A DNA stretch of 64,000 nucleotides from Salinibacterium amurskyense (GTDB lineage: Bacteria > Actinomycetota > Actinomycetes > Actinomycetales > Microbacteriaceae), in NCBI RefSeq assembly GCF_002797685.1, contig NZ_PGFH01000002.1, forward strand, positions 434,001-498,000. The letters are read 5' to 3'. Under the pieces are notes generated by a model that worked only from the letters and a program-made list of their open reading frames with translations, made no database searches and was not told the origin of the DNA. Both the position numbers and the translations under genes were made by a program. Shown in pieces: positions 8,130 to 16,994 of this stretch; the stretch's first letter is position 1, and each line of letters begins with the position of its first letter.

Positions 8130-9398
8130 ATGTACTACGTCGATCTGCTGTGGAATCCACAAGATGGCGCTGGGTTGAGCCGCAAAGACCGCGCAGCTGG
8201 CACTTTCCGTGCGTTCGTTCCCGACGAGCTCGATTTAGCGCTCCCACGAATTTCCGATGAAGCAAACCAGGCGGCAACGGATGCCCTCGCCGTTCTCGCG
8301 CGGGCAGACGAGCGCATCGGCACGAAAAGTGGATACCTCAACCATCTCCTGATCCGGTCCGAAAGTATTTCGTCATCGTGGATCGAAGGAAACCGGGTTA
8401 CTCCCAAAAAACTTGCGATCGCCGAAGTGTTGCATCAAGGCAAGAGCGTTGCCCTCGACGTGATTGCAAACGTCAGAGCAACGGAAGAATCGATCGATGT
8501 GCTGGCTGACCGCACGAGGCCGGTCAGCGTCTCTGACATCGAACACCTGCAACACGTTATCGAGCCGTCGCTCCCGGCGGGGATCCGTCGCGAGCAAAAC
8601 TGGGTCGGCGGAAATGGCTGGTCGCCGCTGAGGGCAGATTTCGTGCCGCCTCCCGAAACTGAGGTACGTCGACTGCTCGATAACCTTGCCCAGTTTGTTA
8701 GTGCCACCGAAGGCAATCCCGTCGTTCGGGCTGCACTCGCCCATGCTCAGTTCGAAACCATTCACCCTTTCATCGATGGCAACGGTCGTACGGGTCGAGC
8801 GCTCATCCACACGGTGCTGAAGCGGTCGGATGCCCTGCGCAACATTCTCGTGCCGATCTCAACTGTTTTCGCCGGCAACAGAGACTCCTACATCGACGGC
8901 CTCACCGATTTCCGGGCAGATCGTGTCGATGACTGGATTGTCGGATTCTCCCGCGCGGCCGAGCAGGCTGCTTCTAACGCTGTCGAACTCGCTCAAGACA
9001 TCACGCAGCTCGACGGCGTACTGCTCGATCAGCTCCTCGCCTATCGAACCGAGAGCGGGCTGTCGCCAGCGCAACCACGGCGGGGAGCCGTCATTGTGGG
9101 TGTGCTCAAGAATCTCGCATCTGAACCTGTCCTGACAGCAGAGCGGGTCGCAGCAACCTATGGAGTCTCGACGGTCGCGGCACAGGGCGCGCTCAACCAA
9201 CTCGGTGAGGCGGGCATCCTTTCTCGCACCAAGGATCACAAAGGGCGGCTGGTGTGCTGGACCTCGGACCGACACCTCGGACTCGTTGCGCTCACCGAAC
9301 GCAGCAATCGAATCGGAGGAGGGGACACCTCCGACGGTAAGCCCCGCCATGCGCCGGCCGCGCCCGACATCGATGCGGTGGGTCAGTTGCGCAACTGA
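8130..9398 (+). CDS. Fic-domain AMP-transferase, class II, with C-terminal winged helix
   Basis: 422 residues. The Fic motif HPFIDGNGRTGR is complete (His at about 212), so it should transfer AMP (or another nucleotide part) to hydroxyl groups of target proteins. Upstream, SSWIEGN around residues 82-88 matches the (S/T)xxxE(G/N) inhibitory motif; its place before the Fic domain makes this a class II, self-inhibited Fic protein. The C-terminus (about 330-400) has a helix-turn-helix reading LTAERVAATYGVSTVAAQG. No antitoxin gene is adjacent. I prefer ATG 8130, with AGGTGG 6 nt upstream; GTG 8121 is possible. It overlaps the convergent MFS gene by 16 bp. Confidence 0.92.
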   Translation: MYYVDLLWNPQDGAGLSRKDRAAGTFRAFVPDELDLALPRISDEANQAATDALAVLARADERIGTKSGYLNHLLIRSESISSSWIEGNRVTPKKLAIAEVLHQGKSVALDVIANVRATEESIDVLADRTRPVSVSDIEHLQHVIEPSLPAGIRREQNWVGGNGWSPLRADFVPPPETEVRRLLDNLAQFVSATEGNPVVRAALAHAQFETIHPFIDGNGRTGRALIHTVLKRSDALRNILVPISTVFAGNRDSYIDGLTDFRADRVDDWIVGFSRAAEQAASNAVELAQDITQLDGVLLDQLLAYRTESGLSPAQPRRGAVIVGVLKNLASEPVLTAERVAATYGVSTVAAQGALNQLGEAGILSRTKDHKGRLVCWTSDRHLGLVALTERSNRIGGGDTSDGKPRHAPAAPDIDAVGQLRN

Positions 9399-10735
9399 GG
9401 CTGCGACTCACCGTCGAGGTCAACCCGCGCCGCCTCCGGCCCCAGAAACGCACCCACTGCAATCAGCACCCCGCCGAGCGCGAGCAACGAAGCCACCGCA
9501 CCCTGCTGCCCGAGCACACTCTGTAGCGCCGGCAGGTAGTACGGGTAGAGCGCCGGAATCACGATCGACAGGCTGTATCCGACCCCGTACCCGCTCGCGC
9601 GCACGGAGGTCGGGAAACGCTCGACCAGGTACGCTCCGACGGGTCCATAGGCCGAGACCGTCACGACTTGCAGCACGACTACGGTGAGCACGAGCTGCGC
9701 GAGGTTGGGCGCTGTGAACACCGCGAGAAAGGCGAGTGGCCCGGCAGCCGCCGTCAGCACTCCGAACCCCATAAAGAAGCGCCGCCGTCCGGTGAAGGTC
9801 GAGAGGTGGCCGCAGGCTGCCATAGTGAGAGCGGATGCCGCGGTGCCGATCATCATCGCGCATGACAGGGTTCGACCATCCAAAGTCCCTGTCGCACCCA
9901 GCGCCCCGGCTCCGGAACCCAGCTGCCCGGCGAGCACCGGAATCGCCATGTTGGTCAGAAGCCACAGGCCGCTCATCATGATGAACACTTGCCAGAGGGC
10001 GCGGCGGTGGCGGCCGACGAGGATCTCTTTCAACGGGTGCGCGCGCTGCCCCGGTCGTTGCCACTGCGGCGATTCTTCGACGCGCGCACGGTAGTAGAAC
10101 AGCATCGTGAACGCGAGCAGCGAGCCCAGAACGAAGAGAGTTCGCCACCCCCACTGGTTATAGGCGGCGGCATCGAGCACGCTCTGTAGCACGAACACCA
10201 TGCCCGCGATCGAAGCGTTGGCCCAGGGCGACATCCACATGATGAGGCCGCTGACGAGGCCGCGCCGTTCGGGCCGCGACCATTCCATCGCGAGTGGGAT
10301 GGCGGAGGTGTATTCGCCGCCCAGGAAAATGCCGCCGACAAACCGCAGCAGCAGAATTGCGGCCAGAGTTCCACCGCCCAGCACTGTGTGATCGGGAACG
10401 AGCGCGATCAGCAGCGTCGTGAGGGCAACGCCCAGCAGCGCGACTTTTGTGGTGGCCGTTCGCCCAATGCGATCAGAGATCGATCCGAAGATCGCAGCCC
10501 CGATCGGGCGCCCCAGCAGGGTGGCCACGAAGATCAGCCCGGCGTTGCCGACGAGGTTATCCGAGCCAAATAGCTGAGCGGATGCCGGAGCCAGCGCAAT
10601 AACCGGCAAAAAGATGTCGAACTGGTCAACATAGTTGCCGAAGATGCCGCCGCGTACAGCGCGTCGTGTGCCGAGTGGTGGCCTGGATTCGGCGGCGGAG
10701 TTCGACGCAGCAGTGAGGGAGCGAGATCGAGACAT
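9383..10735 (-). CDS. MFS transporter, metabolite:H+ symporter type
   Basis: 450 residues with 12 predicted membrane segments. The loop after the second helix reads GSISDRIGRTATTK and the later FLGGEYTSAIPLAMEWSRPERRG stretch is typical of the metabolite:H+ symporter group (shikimate, citrate, proline/betaine carriers). The transported compound cannot be told. I start at 10735 because AAGGAAGAA lies just before that ATG; the frame is open to 10759 but without a ribosome site. The gene ends inside the 3' end of fic. Confidence 0.88.
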   Translation of the reverse strand: MSRSRSLTAASNSAAESRPPLGTRRAVRGGIFGNYVDQFDIFLPVIALAPASAQLFGSDNLVGNAGLIFVATLLGRPIGAAIFGSISDRIGRTATTKVALLGVALTTLLIALVPDHTVLGGGTLAAILLLRFVGGIFLGGEYTSAIPLAMEWSRPERRGLVSGLIMWMSPWANASIAGMVFVLQSVLDAAAYNQWGWRTLFVLGSLLAFTMLFYYRARVEESPQWQRPGQRAHPLKEILVGRHRRALWQVFIMMSGLWLLTNMAIPVLAGQLGSGAGALGATGTLDGRTLSCAMMIGTAASALTMAACGHLSTFTGRRRFFMGFGVLTAAAGPLAFLAVFTAPNLAQLVLTVVVLQVVTVSAYGPVGAYLVERFPTSVRASGYGVGYSLSIVIPALYPYYLPALQSVLGQQGAVASLLALGGVLIAVGAFLGPEAARVDLDGESQPQLRN

Positions 10736-11026
10736 AGGCCGTTCTTCCTTCGCCGGCATTACCCGGTAGGTTCAACGGTCGAAGCGGCGTCAGCTTCCTC
10801 TCAGCCCGTGCTTTCGGGCTCCCGTGGGGACGAGCAACAACATAGCACCCGAGTCGTGTAGCTGCCCCTCTTGGGCGTTGTCAGTGAGCTTACTGAGAAA
10901 AACTTGGGAGCACGGCAATTGCGTTGACCGCGCTCGACCCGGTTGGCAACATAAGTTCACTAACGAAGCTGGCGGGGCAATTCGGGTGCCCTGTCTGAGG
11001 TCTTCGTCACGATCGGAGAGGTCATA
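10736..11026. other. Intergenic region, 291 bp
   Basis: This gap lies between the divergent MFS and iron-enzyme genes. It holds a short AGCCCG/CGGGCT hairpin near 10818-10835 and a TTGACC sequence near 10924 that could be a -35 for the rightward operon, with no convincing -10 at the right distance. I see no gene, tRNA or repeat in it. Confidence 0.4.
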
Positions 11027-12250
11027 ATGAACCCCACGGAGAACTCTCCTGCCCTCGAAACGACGCCCCACAACGGCTCAGTTGCCGAGGCAAACACCAC
11101 CACGGTTACCGCGAAGCCCGGTGACGGCTCACGACTGTGCGAAAACTGGCACGACGAAGAGATCGAACCCCGCGGTCCCATCAGCGAACTCCTGCTCGCT
11201 GCCTTCGCGAATCAAGCCGCGCCGCCCACGATTGACGGCCTCGCTGATGAGGTGGCCAGCGCTATTGCGAGCGGGCGCGACCTGGTCCGTGATGACGATG
11301 TACAACTCGCGCTCTATCTCCTCTACGGTCTGTCTTATGGTCGCGTCGTCGACAACGGCGACCAGTGGGAGTGGCACCCTGACACCGTTGCCGCTCGACT
11401 CGATCTCGAGCGCGCTTTCGAGGCTCAGCTGCGCGAGTTGGTTCCGACCACTGAGCTTCCCAACGCAGCGGCAGAAGATGTCGCACAAGCGCTCTTCGCT
11501 CTTACTGCTCCTGATCCGGATGCCGGGCCAAGCCTCTCGCGCCACGTCGCAAAGAGTCTCACTCACGAGCAAGCGATCGAGTTCATGGTGCAGCGTTCCA
11601 TCTATACCCTGAAAGAAGCAGACCCACACTCGTGGGCGATCCCGCGGCTGACGGGACGCGCTAAAGCGGCGCTCGTCGAGATCCAAGCTGACGAGTACGG
11701 CAATGGTCGGCGGGAGCGGATGCACTCCGAACTGTTTGCGCGCTCGATGCGCGGCATCGGGCTGGACTCTCGGTACGGCACCTACGTCAACTTTGCGCCG
11801 GCCATCACACTTGCCTCGTTCAACATGATTTCGCTCTTCGGAATGAACCGCCGACTGCGCGGAGCGATCGCGGGGCACCTAGCTGCGTTTGAGATGACGT
11901 CATCGATCCCTAACGGCCTCTACGCGCGCGGTTTCCGCCGCCTCGGTTTCGACGAGAGCGTCACTGAATACTTTGACGAGCATGTTGAGGCGGATGCCGT
12001 GCATGAACAAATCGCCGCCCGCGACCTCGCCGGTGGGCTTGCCGAAAGCGAGCCCGCCCTGCTCAGCGAGATCTTCTTTGGAGCACGTGCCTGCCTGCTG
12101 ATCGACGAATGGGTGGGCGACCACATCCTCGAATCGTGGGTGGCCGAGAAGTCATCCCTGCGTAAGCCGTTTCCCTTCGAGGCGGTTCTGGCCGACCGCG
12201 ACGGGGGCACGGCGAGCCCGGCTGATGCTGAGGTGGGGGCAGGACGATGA
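11027..12250 (+). CDS. Iron-containing redox enzyme, haem-oxygenase-like diiron fold
   Basis: 407 residues, cytoplasmic. The C-terminal two thirds fit the 'iron-containing redox enzyme' group of haem-oxygenase-like diiron proteins: EIQADEYGNGRRERMHSELF (Glu and His ligands), then AAFEMTSSIPNGLYARGFRRLG (Glu), then EHVEADAVHEQIAARDL (His/Asp/His). Such enzymes oxidise small substrates with O2; the substrate here is unknown. The N-terminal 100 residues are variable. GGAGAGG lies 7 nt before the ATG. Its stop overlaps the CDGSH gene by 4 bp, so electrons may come from that protein. A link of these two genes is common in actinobacteria. Confidence 0.82.
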   Translation: MNPTENSPALETTPHNGSVAEANTTTVTAKPGDGSRLCENWHDEEIEPRGPISELLLAAFANQAAPPTIDGLADEVASAIASGRDLVRDDDVQLALYLLYGLSYGRVVDNGDQWEWHPDTVAARLDLERAFEAQLRELVPTTELPNAAAEDVAQALFALTAPDPDAGPSLSRHVAKSLTHEQAIEFMVQRSIYTLKEADPHSWAIPRLTGRAKAALVEIQADEYGNGRRERMHSELFARSMRGIGLDSRYGTYVNFAPAITLASFNMISLFGMNRRLRGAIAGHLAAFEMTSSIPNGLYARGFRRLGFDESVTEYFDEHVEADAVHEQIAARDLAGGLAESEPALLSEIFFGARACLLIDEWVGDHILESWVAEKSSLRKPFPFEAVLADRDGGTASPADAEVGAGR

Positions 12251-12453
12251 CAAGTTCAGAGAACCAGGATGACGTCGAGGTGATGGCGTGCACCAACGGA
12301 CCTCTTCTCGTGCGGGGTCAGATCGACCTGCGCTCCGCTGATGGCCAACCGATCGAGCAGTCTCGAAAAACAGTGGCTCTCTGTCGGTGCGGAGTATCGG
12401 CGATCAAACCGTTCTGCGATGGCACCCACAAGCTCATCAACTTCAAGGCCTAG
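12247..12453 (+). CDS. CDGSH iron-sulfur domain protein
   Basis: 68 residues. The C-terminal half has the CDGSH signature: LCRCGVSAIKPFCDGTHKLINF, giving three Cys and one His that hold a 2Fe-2S cluster with a labile His ligand. Residues 12-40 form the beta strands before it (GPLLVRGQIDL). The start ATG lies inside the stop of the diiron enzyme gene, so the two are translationally coupled. Likely role: electron or cluster donor to the upstream enzyme; this is inference from context. Confidence 0.92.
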   Translation: MTSSENQDDVEVMACTNGPLLVRGQIDLRSADGQPIEQSRKTVALCRCGVSAIKPFCDGTHKLINFKA

Positions 12454-12461
12454 CGCCACGG

Positions 12462-12467
12462 GATAAT
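12462..12467 (+). promoter_or_regulatory. -10 element GATAAT (leaderless PPOX gene)
   Basis: GATAAT lies exactly 6 nt before the ATG at 12474 and there is no ribosome site, so a leaderless transcript is likely. The -35 area is within the CDGSH gene and is not convincing. Confidence 0.5.
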
Positions 12468-12473
12468 GGGCTC

Positions 12474-12863
12474 ATGACCACCGCCGACTTTTCCACGCTC
12501 GCCACCGAGACTTATGTCTCCGTCACTACCTTCCGCAAGTCAGGGGAGCCGGTGTCGACTCCGGTGTGGGTGGTGGCCGAGGGCGATCGTTTGCTCGTCA
12601 CCACTGCGCCCTCGTCGGGCAAGGTGAAGCGAGTGCGTCACACCCCGCGCGTGGAGGTAACGCCGTGCGATATGCGCGGCAATATTTCCGACGGTGCCGT
12701 TGCGCTGCCTGCGACTGCCGCCATCCGCGACGACGAAGCGACGCTGGATGCGATGGATGCCGCTCTGAAGAAAAAGTACGGTGCCAAATACACGGCCATT
12801 CGGCTCGCGCAAAAGGTCCGGGGCACTGCGGGGCAATCCGTGGCGCTGGAGATCCGACTCTAA
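12474..12863 (+). CDS. PPOX-class flavin/F420-dependent protein
   Basis: 129 residues with the split-barrel pattern of the pyridoxamine-phosphate-oxidase-like family: YVSVTTFRKSGEPVSTPVWVVAEGDRLLVTT, then SGKVKRVRHTPRVEVTPCDMRG and a C-terminal VALEI strand. Members of this size in actinobacteria bind FMN or F420 and reduce small molecules; TPVW and TTAPSSGKVKRVR are typical of the F420-type group. The frame is open upstream, but the extra part overlaps the CDGSH gene and a GATAAT promoter hexamer sits before this ATG. Confidence 0.85.
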   Translation: MTTADFSTLATETYVSVTTFRKSGEPVSTPVWVVAEGDRLLVTTAPSSGKVKRVRHTPRVEVTPCDMRGNISDGAVALPATAAIRDDEATLDAMDAALKKKYGAKYTAIRLAQKVRGTAGQSVALEIRL

Positions 12864-13124
12864 CGACGGAAGCGACGCACGCTCTGCCGGCGGCATCCGC
12901 AAACACACCATGAGCGTCGCAAAGCGACGGAAGATTATTGCGTACGCGGTGGATTGTGAGCGCGATTTTGGTGACATCGGCAAATTTCGATCGCAAAAGT
13001 GAGAAATACCTGTGCACAACCGTTTCGTTGATGCGAAATTGTGTCACTATTGTGTATGCCCCCGAAAGGGGGTCAACTCTTGGTTCCCCCGAAACTGAGA
13101 GCACCCGTGATCGATGGAGTCCCC
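12864..13124. promoter_or_regulatory. Upstream region of the first SBP-VWA gene with CCCCCGAAAG motifs
   Basis: The 261-bp gap has no gene. At 13059-13072 lies the perfect dyad CCCCCGAAAGGGGG, and at 13086-13095 the half-copy CCCCCGAAAC. As RNA the dyad would be a hairpin closed by a GAAA tetraloop; as DNA it could bind a dimeric regulator. A related dyad lies before the paralogous gene at 22416-22433. The start GTG is 52 bp after the dyad. Confidence 0.5.
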
Positions 13125-14870
13125 GTGTCCCGACCTCGCCACCGTTCCAGAACGCTTAAATCCTGGCTCATCCGCGCAAGTACCCCCGTCCTAGCAACCC
13201 TGTTAACGCTGTCCCTCGCGGGCGGTGGAGCGCTCGTGGCGCTCGCAGCTCAAAACAAACTCGACGACTTTGTCGCGCAAACTTTCGGTTGTCCCAACTC
13301 AACGGAGCTCACCGTTGTCACCGACCCGACCATCGCGTCAACCGTTCAAACTGTCGCTAATGCCTTTAATGCTGAGCACGTCGGCCAGTGCCTCTCGGCC
13401 AAGATCGTTACCCAGCGCTCTGCCGATACCGCGGCTTTGCTGGCCTCCGGCACATCGACCGGCGCAGATGCGTGGATCCCTGATTCGCCCGTCTGGCTCA
13501 ACCGCGTAGAAAGTACGGCAACCGCGTTGGGTCGAGAAGTTCCGGCGACGCAAGAGTGGGATTCAATCGCGTCCAGCCCCCTCGTGCTCGCAACACCCGC
13601 GGTCAAGGTCGCTGAGTTCGAAGCGGCCGAAGTCGGTTGGGGTGCGATCCTTGCTGGCCGCTACCGCACATTGCTTCCCGACCCTGAGTCGTCTGCGTCG
13701 AGCATGATCGCGCTAGCGACCCTCAACGATCTCTCTGCAGAGGGAGACCCGTCAGATTTCGACCAGGTGCTCACGAACCTTGGCCGTTCCATTCCCGACT
13801 CCACTAAAGCGGCGTTCACCGAGCTTCAGATTTCGGATTCCCGCATGGTCGCCTTGGCCACGGAACGCGAAATTGTTGAACACAACGCGTCGAACCCCGA
13901 TGAGCCGCTCGTTGCGCTCTACCCCGCCGAGGGAACGGTCGCGCTCACGTACCCGTTTGTGGTCGTCGACAACTCCACAGTCTCCGAGCTCGAAGCCTCG
14001 CGAATGACGGAAGAAGAGCGCACCGAACTGGCGGATACCGAAACCGCACGCCTGTCGCTGCTCGAAGAGTTTGCAGACCTCATTCGTGGCTCTTCGCAGG
14101 TGCTTAACGCCGAGGGCTTCCGTGACAATGCGGGCGGGGGAGAGATCCTTGCCTCCGGTGTTATCGCGGCTCCGGTCGAGACGCGGAGCGTCGGAGACAC
14201 CGACGAACTCGTGGGCATTCTGCGCAACTGGAACGCTCTCAACCTGCGTTCGCGCATCCTCACCGTCGTTGACGTTTCTGGCTCGATGCTTGAGCGAGCC
14301 TGGGATGGTCAGCGTCGTATCGAGATGTTCCAGAACTCGGCTGAAGACGCGTTCAGCACTCTCTCTGAGGATGACGAACTCGGCATGTGGCTGTTCTCTA
14401 AGGAGCGCGTTGGCGCCGAGGACTGGGAAGACGTCGCCGGCATCCGTTCAATGAATGACCCCGAGCATGTCAAGAACCTGCAGGCGATCATTGACTCGCT
14501 CCCTTCACGCATCAACGGCTACACGGGTCTCAACGACTCGGTGCTCGCCGCGGTGACTCACGTTCGCGAGGACTACAACCCCGACAAGGTCAACTCAGTG
14601 ATGCTCATCACTGATGGTCGTAACGAAGACGACAACGGTATCTCTCTTGAGAAGCTGCTTGACGAGCTCACGGCCATGGTCGAGGCCAACCGTGACGAGC
14701 CCGTGCCCGTGGTGCTCGTCGGAATCGGCCCCGACACCGACGTGGAAGCGATGCGCAAGATCGCCCAAGCGACCGGTGGAACGGCCTACCAAGCAAACAA
14801 CCCCACCGAGCTCAGCAATGTGATGCTCGAGGCGTTGTCCCAGCGCGACTGCCGCCCGAACTGCAGTTAG
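13125..14870 (+). CDS. Membrane-anchored solute-binding-like plus VWA domain protein (paralogue 1)
   Basis: 581 residues from GTG 13125, chosen because TGGAG lies 6 nt before it, exactly as in the paralogue. A basic N-terminus and one hydrophobic segment (about 20-43) should anchor it with the rest outside. Residues about 55-300 resemble a solute-binding protein (STELTVVTDPTIASTVQ, SADTAALLASG, DAWIPDSPVWL). A VWA domain begins near residue 375 with a complete metal site: DVSGSM, GYTGLND and LITDGRNED. The C-terminus ends CRPNCS. Cys pairs suggest disulfides. The ligand and role are unknown. It is closely similar to the gene at 22586-24358. Confidence 0.85.
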   Translation: MSRPRHRSRTLKSWLIRASTPVLATLLTLSLAGGGALVALAAQNKLDDFVAQTFGCPNSTELTVVTDPTIASTVQTVANAFNAEHVGQCLSAKIVTQRSADTAALLASGTSTGADAWIPDSPVWLNRVESTATALGREVPATQEWDSIASSPLVLATPAVKVAEFEAAEVGWGAILAGRYRTLLPDPESSASSMIALATLNDLSAEGDPSDFDQVLTNLGRSIPDSTKAAFTELQISDSRMVALATEREIVEHNASNPDEPLVALYPAEGTVALTYPFVVVDNSTVSELEASRMTEEERTELADTETARLSLLEEFADLIRGSSQVLNAEGFRDNAGGGEILASGVIAAPVETRSVGDTDELVGILRNWNALNLRSRILTVVDVSGSMLERAWDGQRRIEMFQNSAEDAFSTLSEDDELGMWLFSKERVGAEDWEDVAGIRSMNDPEHVKNLQAIIDSLPSRINGYTGLNDSVLAAVTHVREDYNPDKVNSVMLITDGRNEDDNGISLEKLLDELTAMVEANRDEPVPVVLVGIGPDTDVEAMRKIAQATGGTAYQANNPTELSNVMLEALSQRDCRPNCS

Positions 14871-14884
14871 CGAAACGCCCAGCA

Positions 14885-14912
14885 CCTGAGTCGTCACCGG
14901 TGGCGACTCAGG
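14885..14912. terminator. Hairpin after the first SBP-VWA gene
   Basis: CCTGAGTCG (14885-14893) pairs with CGACTCAGG (14904-14912) and the loop contains CACC/GGTG, extending the stem. It follows the stop at 14870 by 14 bp. There is no T-run, so it may also work as a transcript-end stabiliser. Confidence 0.6.
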
Positions 14913-14919
14913 GCGCTGC

Positions 14920-14961
14920 GGTCTGCTCTCATGGCGGCGGGACCCGCCTGTAGAGCAGACC
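14920..14961. terminator. Second hairpin between convergent genes
   Basis: GGTCTGCTCT (14920-14929) and AGAGCAGACC (14952-14961) form a perfect 10-bp stem, and GGCGGG/CCCGCC inside extend it. It lies 2 bp beyond the ctlX stop on the minus strand and downstream of the SBP-VWA gene on the plus strand, so it can serve both. Confidence 0.6.
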
Positions 14962-14963
14962 GG

Positions 14964-15956
14964 TCAGGCGCCTGCTGTCGGAGCTGTTTCGGCAGAATCG
15001 GCAGCAGGAACGCCTGCGGCGACATCCGCCGCCATGCGTGAGCGACGATCCAAGTGGATGCCCGCCACCATGCACCGCACAGAGCCACCAGCCAACTCGA
15101 TCGTGGGAATGTCGAGCGGCACAATCTCGCAGCTCGCCTCGATGACCGAGCGCTGGGCGAGCGTCAGGCTCTTCAGCGCACGGCTCGACAGAGCGAGAAT
15201 GCGACCGTTAGCGCCCTTGAGTTCGAGCGCGTTGCCGGCGAAGTTCGCAATCTGATCCGCCGTGAGATCGATGAGAGTGCGTCCCGGGGCTGTAAGGCGT
15301 TCAGCCATCTCCATGCGGCGGTCGCCCGACGCGATGAGGTCGAGCCCGATCATGGCGAAATCCGTGGCGATGCACATCATGACGTTGGTGTGATAAATCG
15401 GCACCCCGTGGCTATCGCGCGCTTCGAACATCATCGGCTCGTAGCCGAACGATGCACAGAAACGCTCAAGCGCGAGCGGGTTCGCGCGGTGTGACTCAGC
15501 CGCATAGGCAACGCGGTTGGTGTGGTCAATGACCATCGCCCCCGTGCCCTCGAGGTAGATGCCGTCGCGCTCCAGTCCGGAGTAGTCGACGACATCCTGC
15601 ACTCGAAAGTCATGCTTCAGCATCTCGATCACGTCGGGGCGACGCTCCGTGCGACGATTCGGCGCATACATCGGATACACCGCTACGCGGCCGCCGCTGT
15701 GAGTCGAAAACCAGTTATTCGGGAACACGCTGTCGGGGCGTGCGCTCTCCGTGTCCTCAAAGACGTGGATGTTCACGCCCGCGTTGCGCAGAGTCTCGGC
15801 CACCTGGGTGGACTCGTCGTACGCAGCGCGAGCAATCTCATCCGGTGTTCGCGTGGGGTCCGTGGACTGAAATGCGTTGTCTCCCGCGGTCTGGCTGTTC
15901 GGGGTGAACAGGTGCGGGCGAATCAGTACTGCGGCCGAAGGCGCCTGAACGCTCAT
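14964..15956 (-). CDS. ctlX: Citrulline hydrolase CtlX (amidinotransferase family)
   Basis: 330 residues of the amidinotransferase/arginine-deiminase fold. Marks include NNWFSTHSGG and LEGTGAMVIDH (substrate carboxylate and guanidine/ureido contacts), an HTNVMMCI stretch with the catalytic His, and GGSVRCMVAGIHL near residue 298 with the nucleophilic Cys. CtlX-type enzymes are reported to release ornithine from citrulline. The ornithine cyclodeaminase gene lies 6 bp upstream in the same operon, which makes a citrulline to ornithine to proline route likely. The C-terminal 25 residues are a variable Ala-rich tail. Confidence 0.85.
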   Translation of the reverse strand: MSVQAPSAAVLIRPHLFTPNSQTAGDNAFQSTDPTRTPDEIARAAYDESTQVAETLRNAGVNIHVFEDTESARPDSVFPNNWFSTHSGGRVAVYPMYAPNRRTERRPDVIEMLKHDFRVQDVVDYSGLERDGIYLEGTGAMVIDHTNRVAYAAESHRANPLALERFCASFGYEPMMFEARDSHGVPIYHTNVMMCIATDFAMIGLDLIASGDRRMEMAERLTAPGRTLIDLTADQIANFAGNALELKGANGRILALSSRALKSLTLAQRSVIEASCEIVPLDIPTIELAGGSVRCMVAGIHLDRRSRMAADVAAGVPAADSAETAPTAGA

Positions 15957-15962
15957 TGACGG

Positions 15963-16994
15963 TTACGCGGTGAGCGCGGGAGCGCGCGAGACGAGCGAGA
16001 ACAGGTCCTTGGGGTCAGCCGGGTCTGCGATTAGATCGAGGTCCGTTGCGTATTCGGTGCCGCGGACAGCGTCGAAAACGTAGCGCAGGGCGGAGAAGTC
16101 TTCGATCGCGAAACCGACCGAGTCGAAGAGCGTGACCTCGTCATTCGCGGTGCGGCCTGCCGCCGTGCCCGCGAGAACTTCCCACAGTTCGGTGATGGGG
16201 GAGTCGGCTTCGAGCTGCTGGATTTCGCCTTCGATGCGAGTCTGTTCGGGGAACTCCACGAACACCGTCGCGTTGCGCACGATTGCCGCTTCGAGTTCGG
16301 TCTTGCCGGGGCAGTCGCCGCCGATGGCATTGAGGTGCATGCCGGGTTCGATCATGTCGGCGGTGAGGATCGTCGCGTTCTTCTTGTCTGCGGTGCAGGT
16401 GGTGACGATGTCAGCGCCGGCCGCAGCATGCGCCGCAGACGTCGCGCGCACGATGTCAAAGCCGAGCGGCTCAACGTTACGAATGAACTTGTCGAGCGCG
16501 GCGGGGTCGGTGTCCCACACGCGCAGGCTCGTAATGCCGAGCCCGGCACGGAAGCCGAGCGCCTGGAACTCAGACTGTGTACCCGTGCCGATGAGGGCGA
16601 GAACGCTGGAGTCGGGGCGGGCGAGGGCGCGGGCGGCCAAGACGGAGGTGGCCGAGGTGCGCAGCGCCGTGAGCAGTGTCATCTCAGAGAGGAAGGTGGG
16701 GTAGCCGTTGTCGACGCGGGCAAGCATGCCGAGCGCGGTAACGGTCTGGAAGCCGAGCGCGGGGTTCGACGGGTGGCCATTCACGTATTTGAAGGCGTAC
16801 GTTGCGCCGTCACTCGTGGGCATGAGCTCGATAACGCCCTCGGTGGAGTGGGCGGCAACGCGCGGGCTCTTGTCGAACTGCGGCCACTTGGCGTAGTCCT
16901 GCTCGAGATAGCTGACGATGCCCATAATGATCGGCTCGATGCCGGTATCGGCGATCCAGCGGCGCATGTTCGGGACGTCTACGTAGTGAACCAT
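15963..16994 (-). CDS. ocd: Ornithine cyclodeaminase
   Basis: 343 residues. The Rossmann motif IGTGTQSEFQALGF binds NAD, and NAIGGDCPGKTEL carries the Asp and Lys that mark true ornithine cyclodeaminases, in contrast to other mu-crystallin relatives. The enzyme turns ornithine into proline and ammonia in one step. I start at 16994 because AAAGGAG lies 5 nt upstream; the longer frame has none. It is the first gene of an operon with ctlX and is divergent from the AsnC-type gene. Confidence 0.9.
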   Translation of the reverse strand: MVHYVDVPNMRRWIADTGIEPIIMGIVSYLEQDYAKWPQFDKSPRVAAHSTEGVIELMPTSDGATYAFKYVNGHPSNPALGFQTVTALGMLARVDNGYPTFLSEMTLLTALRTSATSVLAARALARPDSSVLALIGTGTQSEFQALGFRAGLGITSLRVWDTDPAALDKFIRNVEPLGFDIVRATSAAHAAAGADIVTTCTADKKNATILTADMIEPGMHLNAIGGDCPGKTELEAAIVRNATVFVEFPEQTRIEGEIQQLEADSPITELWEVLAGTAAGRTANDEVTLFDSVGFAIEDFSALRYVFDAVRGTEYATDLDLIADPADPKDLFSLVSRAPALTA

